A stretch of DNA of 64,000 nt from DATARH01 sp963705325. GTDB taxonomy: Bacteria; Pseudomonadota; Alphaproteobacteria; ATCC43930; CGMCC-115725. The notes under the pieces were generated by a model. That model was not told where the DNA came from and did no database searches. It worked only from the letters and a program-made list of their open reading frames with translations. The stretch covers positions 1,488,001-1,552,000 of the forward strand of contig OY970069.1 of assembly GCA_963705325.1 (NCBI GenBank), given 5' to 3'. Shown piece after piece: positions 26,272 through 36,139 of the stretch (positions within the stretch are counted from its first letter, which is position 1; every line of letters starts with the position of its first letter). Both the position numbers and the translations under genes were made by a program.

Positions 26272-27432
26272 TCACCTCGCTCGGCTTGGCGCTCGGGCAA
26301 CGGCTATTGCTGATGCGGCGAGCAAGAGGGCGGCCGCGCCGTACAGCGCCGGATGCGGCACCAGCGGCAGCAGTGCGCCGGCCAAGATCGGCCCGGCGCC
26401 AGCGCCGAGATCGCGCCAAGTCGCCAGTGCCGCAAGGGCCGGCACGCGATTGCGCCCAGGATTCTCGAGCGCGACGACCGGGCCGGGGATCGGCTGGATC
26501 AGCCCGCGCATGCACACCACCAAGAGCGCGCCGATCCATAACGCGCCGGACCCGATCACGGCGAGGCCAACCGCGGTCGAGACCGATAGCACGGTCAGCA
26601 CCCGGCGCGGACCGAAGCGCTGCGCGAGCGCGCCGCCAAACGGCCCCAGCCCGATTTCGGCGATATAGCGCAACGCCAGCGCCGCGCCGGCGGCCAGCGC
26701 CGCGTACGACGGAAGCGCCGCGGCGGCCAGAACCGACATGCCGATCACGAACAGCCCGTCCAGGGTCATGCCCTGAATAAACGACCAGGTATCGAGCCGG
26801 GACGGCATGCGAAACCGCGGACGGGGGAGGCGGTCCGGCCGCCCTTCCCCGTCGCGTGGCAGCCTGGCCGCAAACGGGAAAGCAGCGAGTGCGACACCGG
26901 CGAGCGCGAGAAAGGCAAGCCTTGGTCCGGCCAGTTGATCGAGCGCAGCGCCGACAACCAGCCCGAGAAACGGTCCGGCAGCGACCATCGAGCGCATGCG
27001 CCCGCTGCGGCGCGCCGACCCGTCCAGCTCCGCGGTCGCCAGCGCCTGAGTCGCTATATTCATCGCGGCAAACGAAAGGCCCCATGAGAGGCGCGCGATC
27101 AGCAGCGCCCACACACCCGAGAGCAGCCCATAGCCGGCGGTCGAGAGCAACGCCCCACATGCCGCAAGCAGGCAAGCCGACCGTGGCCCCCGCTCGGCGT
27201 AGAAGCGCGCGACCCAGCCGTACCCGGCGATCCGCACCAGCCGATTGGCGGCCAGCAGCAGCCCGGCCTCGGCCAGGGTAACCCCGAACGCGTCGTGATG
27301 CAGCGGCAGCAGCAGGTAGAGCAGCGTGTCGCCCGGCTGAGCGAAGGCCAAGGTTAGCGAAGCATGGCGGGAATTCTCGTCGGCGATGCGGAGCGGTGAC
27401 CGCCCGGCCGCTGCGACCGCGGGAGCCGTCAC
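26272..27432 (-). CDS. Major facilitator superfamily transporter
   Basis: 386 residues with about 12 hydrophobic segments. Begins MTAPAVAAAGRSPLRIADEN; first helix pair SLTLAFAQPGDTLLYLLLPL; loop 2-3 motif is weak (RIAGYGWVARFYAERGPRSA); second half starts RLDTWSFIQGMTLDGLFVIG. Likely exports or imports a small organic molecule; substrate not deducible. The 3' end abuts the Nramp fragment, so the last residues may have been altered by rearrangement. A 260-bp gap to the MetE-like gene upstream holds no clear gene. Confidence 0.82.
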   Translation of the reverse strand: MTAPAVAAAGRSPLRIADENSRHASLTLAFAQPGDTLLYLLLPLHHDAFGVTLAEAGLLLAANRLVRIAGYGWVARFYAERGPRSACLLAACGALLSTAGYGLLSGVWALLIARLSWGLSFAAMNIATQALATAELDGSARRSGRMRSMVAAGPFLGLVVGAALDQLAGPRLAFLALAGVALAAFPFAARLPRDGEGRPDRLPRPRFRMPSRLDTWSFIQGMTLDGLFVIGMSVLAAAALPSYAALAAGAALALRYIAEIGLGPFGGALAQRFGPRRVLTVLSVSTAVGLAVIGSGALWIGALLVVCMRGLIQPIPGPVVALENPGRNRVPALAALATWRDLGAGAGPILAGALLPLVPHPALYGAAALLLAASAIAVARAPSRAR

Positions 27433-27693
27433 CGCTACTCGTGTTCCTGTTTGAGGCTACTCGGCAACAGCTCGCGGCGGCCTTCAAGGATCGGATAAGC
27501 CGCCGCGGCAAGGAGAGCGTTCAAGCCGGGCCGTCCCAACACCAGTCCGCGCGTCCGGGCCGGAGCATGCCGAAATGAGCTTCGGTCGCAGGGGCGCCGC
27601 CGCGATCGACGAGAGCAAGCTGGTGGCTCGCGGCTGACCGATATACCGATTGAGCAGAAACGGGAGTCCGAGCTGCGGATCACGGCCCGCTGA

Positions 27694-28845
27694 CTAAGCC
27701 CCCTTTGCCCATAGCTGAGCGGAAGCGAGGCGGGCGCCTTCGGCGAGCGATTGCAGCTTGAGCCAGACGATCTTGGTGTCGACCTGAACGCGACCCGCGA
27801 AGGTTCCGAAGCCGCAATCGACCCCGGCGATGACGTTTTCGCGCCCAACCACGTTGGCAAAGTTCAGGATACGGTCGGCGACGACCTCGGGATGCTCCAC
27901 GGTGTTCACCGTTGAATCGATAACGCCCGGAACGATCGCCTTTCCGGCGGGCAACGTCACCTCGCGCCAGATCTTCCATTCGTGCTCATGTCGCCCGTTG
28001 GCCGCGGGGAACGACACCGCCATCGGCATTGCCGAAAGCACGATGTCAATGATGTCCTTGAGTGGCACGTCGGTGTGATGCGGCGCCACAGTCGAGCCCC
28101 AGCACACGTGCATGCGCATCCGGTCAGCCGGAATATCGGCCACCGCTTGATTGAGGGCAGCGACATTCACCGCAATTATCTCGCGGAAATCGGAGAGGCT
28201 CTTGTCGAGATACACGGTGTGGCGAAGCATCGCGAGGTCGGGACAATCGAGCTGCAGGAGAAAGCCCGCATCAACGATCGCCTCGTATTCACGCTTCATC
28301 GTCTCCGCGAGCGCATACACGTAGGCTTCTTCCGTCTCGTAGTGCTTGTTCTTGAGATAGCGGGCGATCTGCCCGGGTGACGGCGACGTCATGAACAATT
28401 CGGTGGCATTCGCGCCGCGCATCACTTCCTTGGATAGATCGATGTCGGCTTGGGCGGCGCCCCAGTCCTTCCAAGTCACCTCGCCGGTGCAGGATGGGCG
28501 ATACTGAAATGGCGAGGCGAAATGCGAGAGCAACTGGGCAAGTTCGGGGAATTCCGCATCGCCGGTGCCGAGGGGCGGCGTGCTCTCGCCATCAAATCCG
28601 GCTAGTCGGTCGAGCACGTGCACGGTGTAATCGGTGCGGCCCTGTTCGCCGTCGTTGATGACATCGATGCCGCTTTCGATCTGCTTCTGCACCACATGCG
28701 CGATCGCGTCGCCGACCGCGGCCTTGAGCTCCGCCTTGCGCGCGCCCCGATTTTGCCGTTCGGCGAGCAAGAGTTCGACCACCTTGGCGGTACGCGGCAG
28801 ACTGCCGGTATGCGTCGTGAGAATCCGGTCGGTGCTGCGTTTCAT
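27694..28845 (-). CDS. MetE-like cobalamin-independent methyltransferase family protein
   Basis: 383 residues from ATG 28845 (MKRSTDRILTTHTGSLPR). The TTHTGSLPR start, the zinc ligands His-x-Cys in RMHVCWGST and a later Cys in VIAGVDCGFGTFAGR match the MetE C-terminal-domain fold as used by stand-alone paralogues. It lacks the N-terminal half of true MetE, so it is not a standard methionine synthase; such paralogues act in thiol or methyl transfer on diverse substrates. The frame runs 17 codons further up, but ATG 28845 fits the family. Substrate unknown. Confidence 0.87.
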   Translation of the reverse strand: MKRSTDRILTTHTGSLPRTAKVVELLLAERQNRGARKAELKAAVGDAIAHVVQKQIESGIDVINDGEQGRTDYTVHVLDRLAGFDGESTPPLGTGDAEFPELAQLLSHFASPFQYRPSCTGEVTWKDWGAAQADIDLSKEVMRGANATELFMTSPSPGQIARYLKNKHYETEEAYVYALAETMKREYEAIVDAGFLLQLDCPDLAMLRHTVYLDKSLSDFREIIAVNVAALNQAVADIPADRMRMHVCWGSTVAPHHTDVPLKDIIDIVLSAMPMAVSFPAANGRHEHEWKIWREVTLPAGKAIVPGVIDSTVNTVEHPEVVADRILNFANVVGRENVIAGVDCGFGTFAGRVQVDTKIVWLKLQSLAEGARLASAQLWAKGA

Positions 28846-29266
28846 GTGGCTTCGATCTCCGGCAGCCGTGTCCGCTTGGGCCCGTTTCTTGCCCAAAATC
28901 GATGCCGATCATGCTGACTTTCCAGTAGGCCGACAAGCAAGCAGCGCGCTTACGACCATCGGACGCTTGCCCTGTCCGCGGCCGAGCCCGCAATAGTCGG
29001 TACCGGGGCGGAAAACAAAACAAGGAGGGCCCGTCTGACCTATCCCCAGCTCGCTGAAGCTGATCCAGCGGCTGCTACGGGACCTGGCCACCAGTTCCGG
29101 CACGTGGGCTAGGCGTCGACTATGGGGCGTGGGCTGCCGCCATGATGACCAGCAGCTAAGGTCTGCGACGGGTTGACTGCAGTAGCAAGAGGCGGGCATG
29201 CCAAGGTAATGGCCGCCGCTCGGCGCGGGCGACTGGTCGATATGATGCCCCGATGACGACACGAAC
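28846..29266. other. Intergenic stretch, no gene seen
   Basis: About 420 bp between the MetE-like gene and an amidohydrolase, both minus strand. No frame shows family similarity or a convincing ribosome site. It presumably carries the MetE-like promoter; nothing like a cobalamin or SAM riboswitch was recognised by eye. Confidence 0.5.
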
Positions 29267-30502
29267 CTAGGCGGAGAGATCGACCGGCTTTCCATCCTTG
29301 ATGACTACTCGGACATGTGATGGGTCACCGAGTACCGTGACATCCTCGCTTGGATCGGCGTCGAGGATCAGGATGTCGGCAATCATTCCCGGTTCGACGG
29401 TGCCGAGCCTACCCTGAAGCCCCACCGTGATCGCATTCTCGCGCGTCTGCAGCGTGATGACCTCGAGCGGTGTGTATCCGAGGTGCTTCACGAAAAATGC
29501 GGCCTCGTAGCCGTGCCATTTGCCGGGCGTCATCACTTGCGCGTTGCCGCTGTCCGTACCGAGCAGGAGTTTGATGCCACGCGCCTTCGCGGAAGCAATC
29601 GCCCTAACATTGGTTGCAAGTTGCGATTTGAGCCGTGCGCGCATCGCGGGCACAACGCCGATCCCGTGCTCTGCCCATATCTCTCCCTGCGCGAAGGCAG
29701 GCATGATTGGGATGCCGGCGGCGGCCACCGCACCGAGATCGGCGTCGGTTGCGAGATCGGCATGAAAGATCCAATCGACGCCGGCCAGCGCTGCATCGCG
29801 TGTCGACCCTGATCCGCGCGAGTGAATTGCGACCTTGGCGCCATGCTTTTGTGCCTCATTGACGACCGCGGCGATTACCGCGAGTGGCAGGGTCTGCTCG
29901 TCGCCCCAACGAGAGTCGGCGATTTTGATCATGTCGACGCCGCGTTCGCATTGCCGCCGCGTCTCGGAGACGAAATCCGGCACGGTGCGACACAGCACGC
30001 CGGTTGCATCATCCGGCAAGTCGCCGTCGCCTGTGGCGCGATTGTCGAAGATGCCGCCAGGCGGCGTCAGCGCCCGGCCGGCACAAAAGATGCGCGGCCC
30101 TTGCAGCATGCCTGCACTTACGGCCTCGCGGAGCGTCACGTCGACGAACCACTTGCCACCGGGCACGGAAACGCTAGTGAACCCCGCGCGCAGGATCGGC
30201 AGCAAATTCTCGGCCGCGCGTAGTGTGCAGAATTCGGCGCTGGTCGGGCTGGTGATGACTGCTGGTGCTCCCTGGTACATCGACAGATGAACATGCCCAT
30301 CGATGAGACCGGGCAGAATGAATTTACCGGTAGCGTCGATTGTAGTGGCGCAAGGGTCATCGCCGGGGGGTTTCGCAGCATGGACCTTCGCGATCGTCTT
30401 GCCGTGTACGACAATCGCCCCGTTGGGCCGCGGCTTCGCCCCGGTGCCGTCGATGAGCGTGCCATCGGCGATGACAAGGGCACCGTTAGCCATCGAGCCC
30501 AT
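29267..30502 (-). CDS. Metal-dependent amidohydrolase (imidazolonepropionase-like)
   Basis: 411 residues. Metal motif FILPGLIDGHVHLSMY (H-x-H on strand 1), later histidines in KVAIHSRGSG and WIFHADLATD, and the strand-8 aspartate in KLLLGTDSGNAQVM. The C-terminal small barrel is completed by GTVEPGMIADILILDADPSE. Hydrolyses an amide, ester or ring bond of unknown substrate; related proteins include prolidases and aryldialkylphosphatases. The start may be the second ATG (MANGALVIADG). It faces a second amidohydrolase of the same superfamily across a 200-bp divergent gap. Confidence 0.87.
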   Translation of the reverse strand: MGSMANGALVIADGTLIDGTGAKPRPNGAIVVHGKTIAKVHAAKPPGDDPCATTIDATGKFILPGLIDGHVHLSMYQGAPAVITSPTSAEFCTLRAAENLLPILRAGFTSVSVPGGKWFVDVTLREAVSAGMLQGPRIFCAGRALTPPGGIFDNRATGDGDLPDDATGVLCRTVPDFVSETRRQCERGVDMIKIADSRWGDEQTLPLAVIAAVVNEAQKHGAKVAIHSRGSGSTRDAALAGVDWIFHADLATDADLGAVAAAGIPIMPAFAQGEIWAEHGIGVVPAMRARLKSQLATNVRAIASAKARGIKLLLGTDSGNAQVMTPGKWHGYEAAFFVKHLGYTPLEVITLQTRENAITVGLQGRLGTVEPGMIADILILDADPSEDVTVLGDPSHVRVVIKDGKPVDLSA

Positions 30503-30704
30503 CCTCGTCCTCCCAAGTGTGCGCCCAAAGCCTATTGCCCGGGCGGCTTTCTGTTAAGCGCCCCGAGGCGAGATGACTGAAGTTGGGTAAGATTAGAGAT
30601 TAGCTGGCACTCGGCGCTCAAGCTCGGCTTGTGCACAACGCCGATCTGCGCTTCGGTGGTGAGGCTGGGCCAAGTCTCCCCACCTTCAGCATGAGCGGGC
30701 CGAC

Positions 30705-31934
30705 ATGAAGACAATCCTCTCGCATGCCAACTTGATCGATTGCGTCGAGCCCAAAGTACGGCCGGATGCTGCCGTGCTGATCGAGGATGGGCGCATACGC
30801 GCCATCCTGCCAAACGGCGAAGTGGACAGCGTCGGCGACGCTCAGTCGATTGACCTCAAGGGCGGATACCTGATGCCGGGCCTTTGGGACGTGCACATTC
30901 ATCCCGACTATCTGTTGCCTTACGAAATGCCGCTCGCCGATCAGGTGACGCTGTTCGGCCACCGGTTGGTGGCCGCGCTTACCGAATCCGGCATTACCGG
31001 AATGCGCTGCGCAGGCGCCCATCACTTTATGGATGTGGCCTGGAAGCGGGCCTTCGATTCAGGACAGCATCTAGGCCCTCGGCTGTTCGCCAGCGGCCAT
31101 TTTCTCACCACCACAGGCGGGCATTTTCTGACCTCGGGGCACGCGCTGGAGGTCGACGGTCCATATGGTTGGGTGAAAGCCATTCGCGAACAGATCAAAA
31201 ACGGTGTCGACCATATCAAGCTCAACCTGTCGGGCGGCATCATGGGACCGGCATGGGACCTCCACACTCATTCATTCCTACTTGATGACGAGCTCCGCGC
31301 CGCCTTCGAGATCTGTCGGAAACGCGGATTCAAGGTCATGGCGCATGCCACCAACCCGGAGGCGGTGAAGAATGCAATCCGGCTAGGCGCCCACAGTGTC
31401 GAGCATGGCTACGTCATGGATGACGAGTGCATTGCGCTCCTACTCGAGCACGATACGTGGTACGTGCCGACCCTCGCCATCAGCCATCTCACCGAGAACC
31501 AGGCCACCAACTCGTTCGAAGCCGACTGGGTCGCGCAGCGTGGGCTTTCGCATGCGCTGTGTTGCCGCGCGGAGGCAGCCTCGGACGTACATGCCACCTG
31601 GTTCCGCAAGGCGCTTGATGCCGGGGTACGAATGGCATTGGGATCGGATATTCGGCCTCTCAAAGATGCGGCCCTGCTCGAGATGGGATTGTGGGTGCGC
31701 GACGGCGCGACGCCCTGGCAGACGCTGGTCGCAGCCACGCGTCATGGCGCCGCAGTATGCGGCGTGGGCGCCGAACTCGGCACGGTGGAGGTGGGCAAGC
31801 TCGCCGACCTGATCGTGGTCGGAGCCAATCCGCTTGAGAACATCAGCAACGTGCGCCGCCTGCAGCTGGTCCTGAAAGAAGGTCGGGTTGTATCGGACAA
31901 ACGGCGTCCTACTGAAGCGCCTCGTAACGTGTGA
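30705..31934 (+). CDS. Metal-dependent amidohydrolase (imidazolonepropionase-like), second
   Basis: 409 residues. Strand-1 motif YLMPGLWDVHIHPDY, carboxylated-lysine region HIKLNLSGGIMG, histidines in KVMAHATNPEA and SVEHGYVMDD, and the catalytic Asp in MALGSDIRPLKD. C-terminal GTVEVGKLADLIVVGANPLE closes the composite domain. Related to but clearly distinct from the divergent amidohydrolase at 29267. Together they suggest breakdown of a cyclic amide/ester or peptide-like compound. The ATG at 30705 begins the beta-sandwich (MKTILSHANLIDC). Confidence 0.88.
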   Translation: MKTILSHANLIDCVEPKVRPDAAVLIEDGRIRAILPNGEVDSVGDAQSIDLKGGYLMPGLWDVHIHPDYLLPYEMPLADQVTLFGHRLVAALTESGITGMRCAGAHHFMDVAWKRAFDSGQHLGPRLFASGHFLTTTGGHFLTSGHALEVDGPYGWVKAIREQIKNGVDHIKLNLSGGIMGPAWDLHTHSFLLDDELRAAFEICRKRGFKVMAHATNPEAVKNAIRLGAHSVEHGYVMDDECIALLLEHDTWYVPTLAISHLTENQATNSFEADWVAQRGLSHALCCRAEAASDVHATWFRKALDAGVRMALGSDIRPLKDAALLEMGLWVRDGATPWQTLVAATRHGAAVCGVGAELGTVEVGKLADLIVVGANPLENISNVRRLQLVLKEGRVVSDKRRPTEAPRNV

Positions 31935-32174
31935 TCGGGGATTACGGGGCATGGCTCAGACGGCGGCACTCCATGTTGGCTTACCGCGCATATGACCCGT
32001 TGCCGGGAGGGATGGGCCACGTCTGCTTCCCGAAACATTAGCAGCCATCTCGGATGAGCCTTCCGGCTGCGGCAAAGCGGTGCTCACGTAGAAATTTCCA
32101 CTTCGGGCCTGTGTATTGACCTGAGTGAGAGCCCTATCGTAACGCTTCGAGGGTGGTTTTAAACGAGCGGCTCG

Positions 32175-32405
32175 ATGGAGTTCAGAGTTCAATTCTTCGG
32201 CTCGGTTGATCGCCTGCTCTATACCGACGTGCTCGACGCCAAAGAGCTCCTCGATGTGCTCGATTGGGCCCGGGAAGCCCTGCGGCGGGCATCAGTATCC
32301 GATACCGGCACCGCCGACATACCCGTAGGCTATGTGATCCTGGACGATCGCGGGCGACAGGTCGCCCGCGGCTACAAGCGGGAGCCGACTCCCGTAAAGC
32401 GATGA
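32175..32405 (+). CDS. Small hypothetical protein
   Basis: 76 residues: MEFRVQFFGSVDRLLYTDVL, then a helix LDWAREALRRAS and a beta-like tail VGYVILDDRGRQVARGYKRE. Looks like a compact alpha/beta fold and has ordinary codon usage, but no family is recognised. It is followed 9 bp later by the dienelactone hydrolase fragment and preceded by a 240-bp gap after the amidohydrolase. Confidence 0.5.
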   Translation: MEFRVQFFGSVDRLLYTDVLDAKELLDVLDWAREALRRASVSDTGTADIPVGYVILDDRGRQVARGYKREPTPVKR

Positions 32406-32414
32406 GCCTTCGCT

Positions 32415-32732
32415 ATGGCCACTGTCATTGCTGGCGCGCGGTGTGCGTCATATCGTTACTACATGTTGATGGGTGCCGAAGATGTTTGGACCGCAGCTGG
32501 TCCGTGTCGTGAGTTCGTTCAGAACGCCAAGGCGCGCGGCGCGTCGATCGACGGCGTGTTCTACCCGGGGGCTTATCACGATTTCGACTTTCCAAACCAA
32601 CCGGTGCACGACATTCCGCAATACGTGACACGTGCCGGCGTTGTGCCAATCGCCGGAACTGACCCCGCCGCACGCGCCGACGCGCTGCAGCGCGTGCCCG
32701 CGTTTTTCGCGACGCATCTGAAGGGCGGCTGA
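32415..32732 (+). pseudogene. 3' fragment of a dienelactone hydrolase gene
   Basis: Readable sequence LMGAEDVWTAAGPCREFVQN, then GVFYPGAYHDFDFPNQP and GTDPAARADALQRVPAFFAT matches the C-terminal third of dienelactone hydrolase family proteins. It includes the catalytic Asp region (GAEDVWT) and the catalytic His (GAYHDFD). The nucleophile part (GxCxGG) is missing and the first 15 codons do not fit the family, so the 5' two thirds were lost. Truncated relic. Confidence 0.65.
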
Positions 32733-33165
32733 CAGAAGCGCCACGGCGCGGGCGCGTGACCAGGCGCGTCCCGACCGTTGCTGCCCGCTTAGGCTAGGCT
32801 AAAGTCCGCATAGCGAACACGTGATGGGCGCAAAAGGCGGGCTCGATCCGGAAGTGGGCCCCCATAGCGGTCGTTCGCGCCGAGCCGCGGAATGTTACGG
32901 CCAATTCTCTAGCGGTGATATTTAGCGCCTCCTAGCGGGATGCGACGTGCGGATATTTTCAGCGAACAATTTTACACCGCGTCTAGCATACCGTCCATCC
33001 AATCGGACGCTTGAGAACCGCACTTCCATCTCATGAAGGCAGAACTGCATTGTGGCAAACTCAGGGGCTTTCCCTTGTGCGATAGGCCGGTTGTGCCTAA
33101 AGATTTCGGCAAAATCCGCCGCGACGCGTGAGCCTCTCGCGGTTTGGCCGGAAGGAAATTGCCTC
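32733..33165. other. Intergenic region upstream of the sugar ABC operon
   Basis: About 430 bp between the hydrolase fragment and the first permease gene. No gene is supported; the frame open to 33052 upstream of the permease start lacks conserved sequence. The promoter of the ABC operon should lie here. A Shine-Dalgarno-like GGAAGGAAA sits at 33150-33158. Confidence 0.5.
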
Positions 33166-34107
33166 ATGGCGACTGTCGACGCCGTCGCTCGTCCGCAATA
33201 TGTCCGCGCGCCGCGACGCGGACCGATCACCCGCCTGCTCGAAGACGAGCGGCGGCTTGCATTCTGTCTGATGCTGCCGACGATCGTGCTGCTGGCTCTG
33301 TTCATCGCCTACCCTTTCGTCAAAGGAATCGAATTGTCGGTCACCGACACCACGGTCGGTGTTCCCGGCAAGTTCGTCGGCTTCGATAATTTCAAGAAGA
33401 TCTGGTCGGACGACATCTTCCACATCGCGGTGTGGAATACCTGCCTCTACACCTTCGTGACGACCGTCTTTAAATTGGCGCTCGGTCTGTGGCTGGCGCT
33501 GCTCTTAAACCGGCATTTCAAGGGCAAGGCGTTTATGCGCGCCTTCATCCTGCTCCCCTTCATCATTCCGACCGTGCTGTCGACCTTCGCCTGGAAGTGG
33601 ATGTTCGACCCGACATTCAGCGTTCTCAACTGGACGCTATGGCATCTGGGCTTGATTCATGGCCGGATTAACTGGTTGGGCGATCCAAGCCTGGCGATGA
33701 TCTCGGTAATCATCGTCAATGTCTGGCGTGGCGTGCCGTTCTACGCGATCAGCCTGTTGGCGGGCCTGCAGACAATCAGCCCCGAATTGCACGAGGCAGC
33801 GGCGATCGACGGCGCCCGTGCCTGGGCTCGGTTCCGTCATGTCACCTGGCCGCTGCTGCTGCCCGTGACCTTGGTCATCGTGCTGTTCTCGGTGATCCAG
33901 ACCTTCGCCGATTTCCAACTCGTTTACGTGCTGACCGGCGGCGGGCCGGCGAACGCGACGCAACTTTTCGCCACCTACGCCTACCAGCTCGGCATCGGCA
34001 CGGGACTGCTGAGCCAGGGCGCGGCCATCAGCCTAGCCATCTTCCCGATCCTGTTGCTCGTGGTCATTGTCCAACTCGTCTACATCCGCAGGGCGGAGAC
34101 CCTCTGA
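33166..34107 (+). CDS. Sugar ABC transporter permease (MalF/UgpA type)
   Basis: 313 residues, six membrane helices. Begins MATVDAVARPQYVRAPRRGP; first helix LAFCLMLPTIVLLALFIAYP. The EAA coupling loop is EAAAIDGARAWARFRHVTWP. VLTGGGPANATQLF near the C-terminus is typical of the CUT1 permease family. ATG 33166 is preferred because of the GGAAGGAAA ribosome site. First gene of a four-gene operon with a second permease (3 bp downstream), ATPase and binding protein. Substrate is probably a sugar or polyol (family inference). Confidence 0.92.
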   Translation: MATVDAVARPQYVRAPRRGPITRLLEDERRLAFCLMLPTIVLLALFIAYPFVKGIELSVTDTTVGVPGKFVGFDNFKKIWSDDIFHIAVWNTCLYTFVTTVFKLALGLWLALLLNRHFKGKAFMRAFILLPFIIPTVLSTFAWKWMFDPTFSVLNWTLWHLGLIHGRINWLGDPSLAMISVIIVNVWRGVPFYAISLLAGLQTISPELHEAAAIDGARAWARFRHVTWPLLLPVTLVIVLFSVIQTFADFQLVYVLTGGGPANATQLFATYAYQLGIGTGLLSQGAAISLAIFPILLLVVIVQLVYIRRAETL

Positions 34108-34110
34108 GCC

Positions 34111-34962
34111 ATGATTGAGGGTGCGCCGTGGCGGCGTTGGGTCTTTTTTTACGTGCCGGTGACCGGGTTCGTCGTCGCGCTGCTTTTCCCGTTTTACTGG
34201 ATGATTATCACCACGATACGGCCGGACAAGGAGCTGTACCGGCCGTGGAATTCGGTCAATTACAACCCGTTCTGGACCTGGCAGCCAACTCTTGAGCATG
34301 TCCGCGACCTGTTGACGACGACGTTGTTCAGCACCTGGATGCTGAACACGATGATCATCTCGCTGGCGGCGACCGGGATTTCGCTGTTTTGCGGGCTGCT
34401 CGCCGGTTATGCGCTGTCGCGGCTCAAATTCCGCTTCGCCGGGCTGATCGGCACCGGGATTTTCATTACCTATCTGGTGCCGCAGACGCTGCTGTTCATC
34501 CCGCTCTCCGATATCATCCGCAACTTCAAGCTCGGCGACTCGCCGTGGGCGCTGATCCTCACCTATCCGACTTTTTTGATCCCGTTCTGCACCTGGCTCC
34601 TGATGGGCTATTTCAAGTCGATCCCCAAGGAGCTCGAGGAATGCGCCCGGATCGATGGCGCGCCGCGCTGGAAAGCAATGCTCTACATCATCTTCCCGGT
34701 GGCAATCCCCGGCATCCTGTCGGCCGGCATCTTCGCCTTCACCCTGTCGTGGAACGAGTTCATCTACGCGCTCGTCTTTCTGTCGTCGCCCGAGCAGAAG
34801 ACCGTGCCGGTGGGCGTCACCAGCGAGCTGGTGCGCGGCGACGTCTTTTTTTGGGGCGAGCTGATGGCAGGAGCGTTGCTGGGGTCGATCCCGGTCGCCT
34901 TTGTCTATTCTTTCTTCGTCGAGTACTACGTGTCCGGCATCACCGGGTCGGTGAAAGGCTAG
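34111..34962 (+). CDS. Sugar ABC transporter permease (MalG/UgpE type)
   Basis: 283 residues, six membrane helices. N-terminal helix WVFFYVPVTGFVVALLFPFY, then WMIITTIRPDKELY. EAA loop: EECARIDGAPRWKAMLYIIF with PVAIPG after it. The segment FTLSWNEFIYALVFLSSPEQ is typical of MalG-like proteins. Starts 3 bp after the MalF-like gene. Forms the heterodimeric channel with it. Confidence 0.93.
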   Translation: MIEGAPWRRWVFFYVPVTGFVVALLFPFYWMIITTIRPDKELYRPWNSVNYNPFWTWQPTLEHVRDLLTTTLFSTWMLNTMIISLAATGISLFCGLLAGYALSRLKFRFAGLIGTGIFITYLVPQTLLFIPLSDIIRNFKLGDSPWALILTYPTFLIPFCTWLLMGYFKSIPKELEECARIDGAPRWKAMLYIIFPVAIPGILSAGIFAFTLSWNEFIYALVFLSSPEQKTVPVGVTSELVRGDVFFWGELMAGALLGSIPVAFVYSFFVEYYVSGITGSVKG

Positions 34963-34990
34963 CGCCCACCGTTTCACAGGGGAATTCGCC

Positions 34991-36082
34991 ATGGCCCGCG
35001 TCGCGATGCGTAGCCTGAACAAGAAATATGACGAGGTTCACGCCGTCATCGACGTCAATCTCGACATCAGGGACCAGGAATTCGTCGTCCTGGTCGGGCC
35101 GTCGGGCTGCGGCAAGACGACGACCTTACGCATGGTGGCCGGGCTCGAAAGCATCACCTCCGGCCACATTTCCATCGACGAGACGGTTGTCAACGATCTG
35201 CCGCCGATGGACCGCGACATCGCGATGGTGTTTCAGAATTACGCGCTCTACCCGCACATGAGTGTCTACGACAACATGGCGTTCGGGCTCAAAATGCGGA
35301 AGTTCGACAAGCCGGAGATCGCCAAACGGGTGCAGGACGCCGCCGAGATTCTCGGCATCGAGCAGTTGTTGAAGCGCAAGCCGCGGCAACTCTCCGGCGG
35401 CCAGCGTCAGCGTGTCGCGCTTGGCCGCGCCATCGTCCGCCATCCGCAGGTGTTCCTGTTCGACGAGCCGCTCTCGAACCTCGACGCAAAGTTGCGCGTG
35501 CAGATGCGCGTCGAATTGAAGAAGCTGCACGAGCGGCTGGGTACCACCGCAATCTACGTGACCCACGATCAGGTCGAGGCGATGACCCTGGGCGACCGCG
35601 TCGTCGTCATGCGCGACGGAAGGATCCAGCAGGTCGGCGACCCAATGGAACTCTACAACGAGCCCGCCAATCGTTTCGTCGCCGGGTTTATCGGCTCGCC
35701 GGCGATGAATTTCGCCGCCGTTCGTATTGCTGGCGCGAATGGCGGGCTATGGGCCGAAAGCGCGGGCATCAAGATCAAGGTGCCCGCACGGCTCAAGGAC
35801 CGGCTCGACGCCTATGCCGACAAGGAAGTGACCCTCGGTGTTCGGCCGGAGGATCTGCGCATCGCCAGCGACAGTGACGACAAGGATTTGAATTTTCCGG
35901 TCACGGTCGAGGTGGTCGAACGACTGGGCTCGGAAATCCTGCTCGACGTCGCGGTCGGCGGTACCAGCATGGTGGCCTCGGTCGAGCCGACAGCCACCGC
36001 CAAGGTGCACGAGACGCTGCGCCTCGCGGTCAACCCCGACCGCATCCATTTTTTCGACAATGAGACCGAAGCGGCGATCTAG
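34991..36082 (+). CDS. ugpC: Sugar ABC transporter ATPase (MalK/UgpC type)
   Basis: 363 residues. Walker A GPSGCGKTTTLRMVAG, Q-loop MVFQNYALYPHMSV, signature LSGGQRQRVALGRAIVR, Walker B VFLFDEPLSNLDAKLR and switch VTHDQVEAMTLGDR. The C-terminal regulatory OB domains are present (NFAAVRIAGANGG and LGVRPEDLRI). Drives the neighbouring permeases. The symbol reflects the family usually annotated ugpC/msmK; the true substrate is unknown. Confidence 0.92.
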   Translation: MARVAMRSLNKKYDEVHAVIDVNLDIRDQEFVVLVGPSGCGKTTTLRMVAGLESITSGHISIDETVVNDLPPMDRDIAMVFQNYALYPHMSVYDNMAFGLKMRKFDKPEIAKRVQDAAEILGIEQLLKRKPRQLSGGQRQRVALGRAIVRHPQVFLFDEPLSNLDAKLRVQMRVELKKLHERLGTTAIYVTHDQVEAMTLGDRVVVMRDGRIQQVGDPMELYNEPANRFVAGFIGSPAMNFAAVRIAGANGGLWAESAGIKIKVPARLKDRLDAYADKEVTLGVRPEDLRIASDSDDKDLNFPVTVEVVERLGSEILLDVAVGGTSMVASVEPTATAKVHETLRLAVNPDRIHFFDNETEAAI

Positions 36083-36139
36083 CCGCTGGGAGCATAACCT
36101 CGCGGGCGGGGGACCGTTCGCCATCCTTGGGAGGAGACC

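Noticed and set aside
25979..27511. 510-codon minus-strand frame
   Set aside because: Mostly the alternate frame of the MFS gene, Arg/Gly-rich; only its last part reads the Nramp fragment. Not a single gene.
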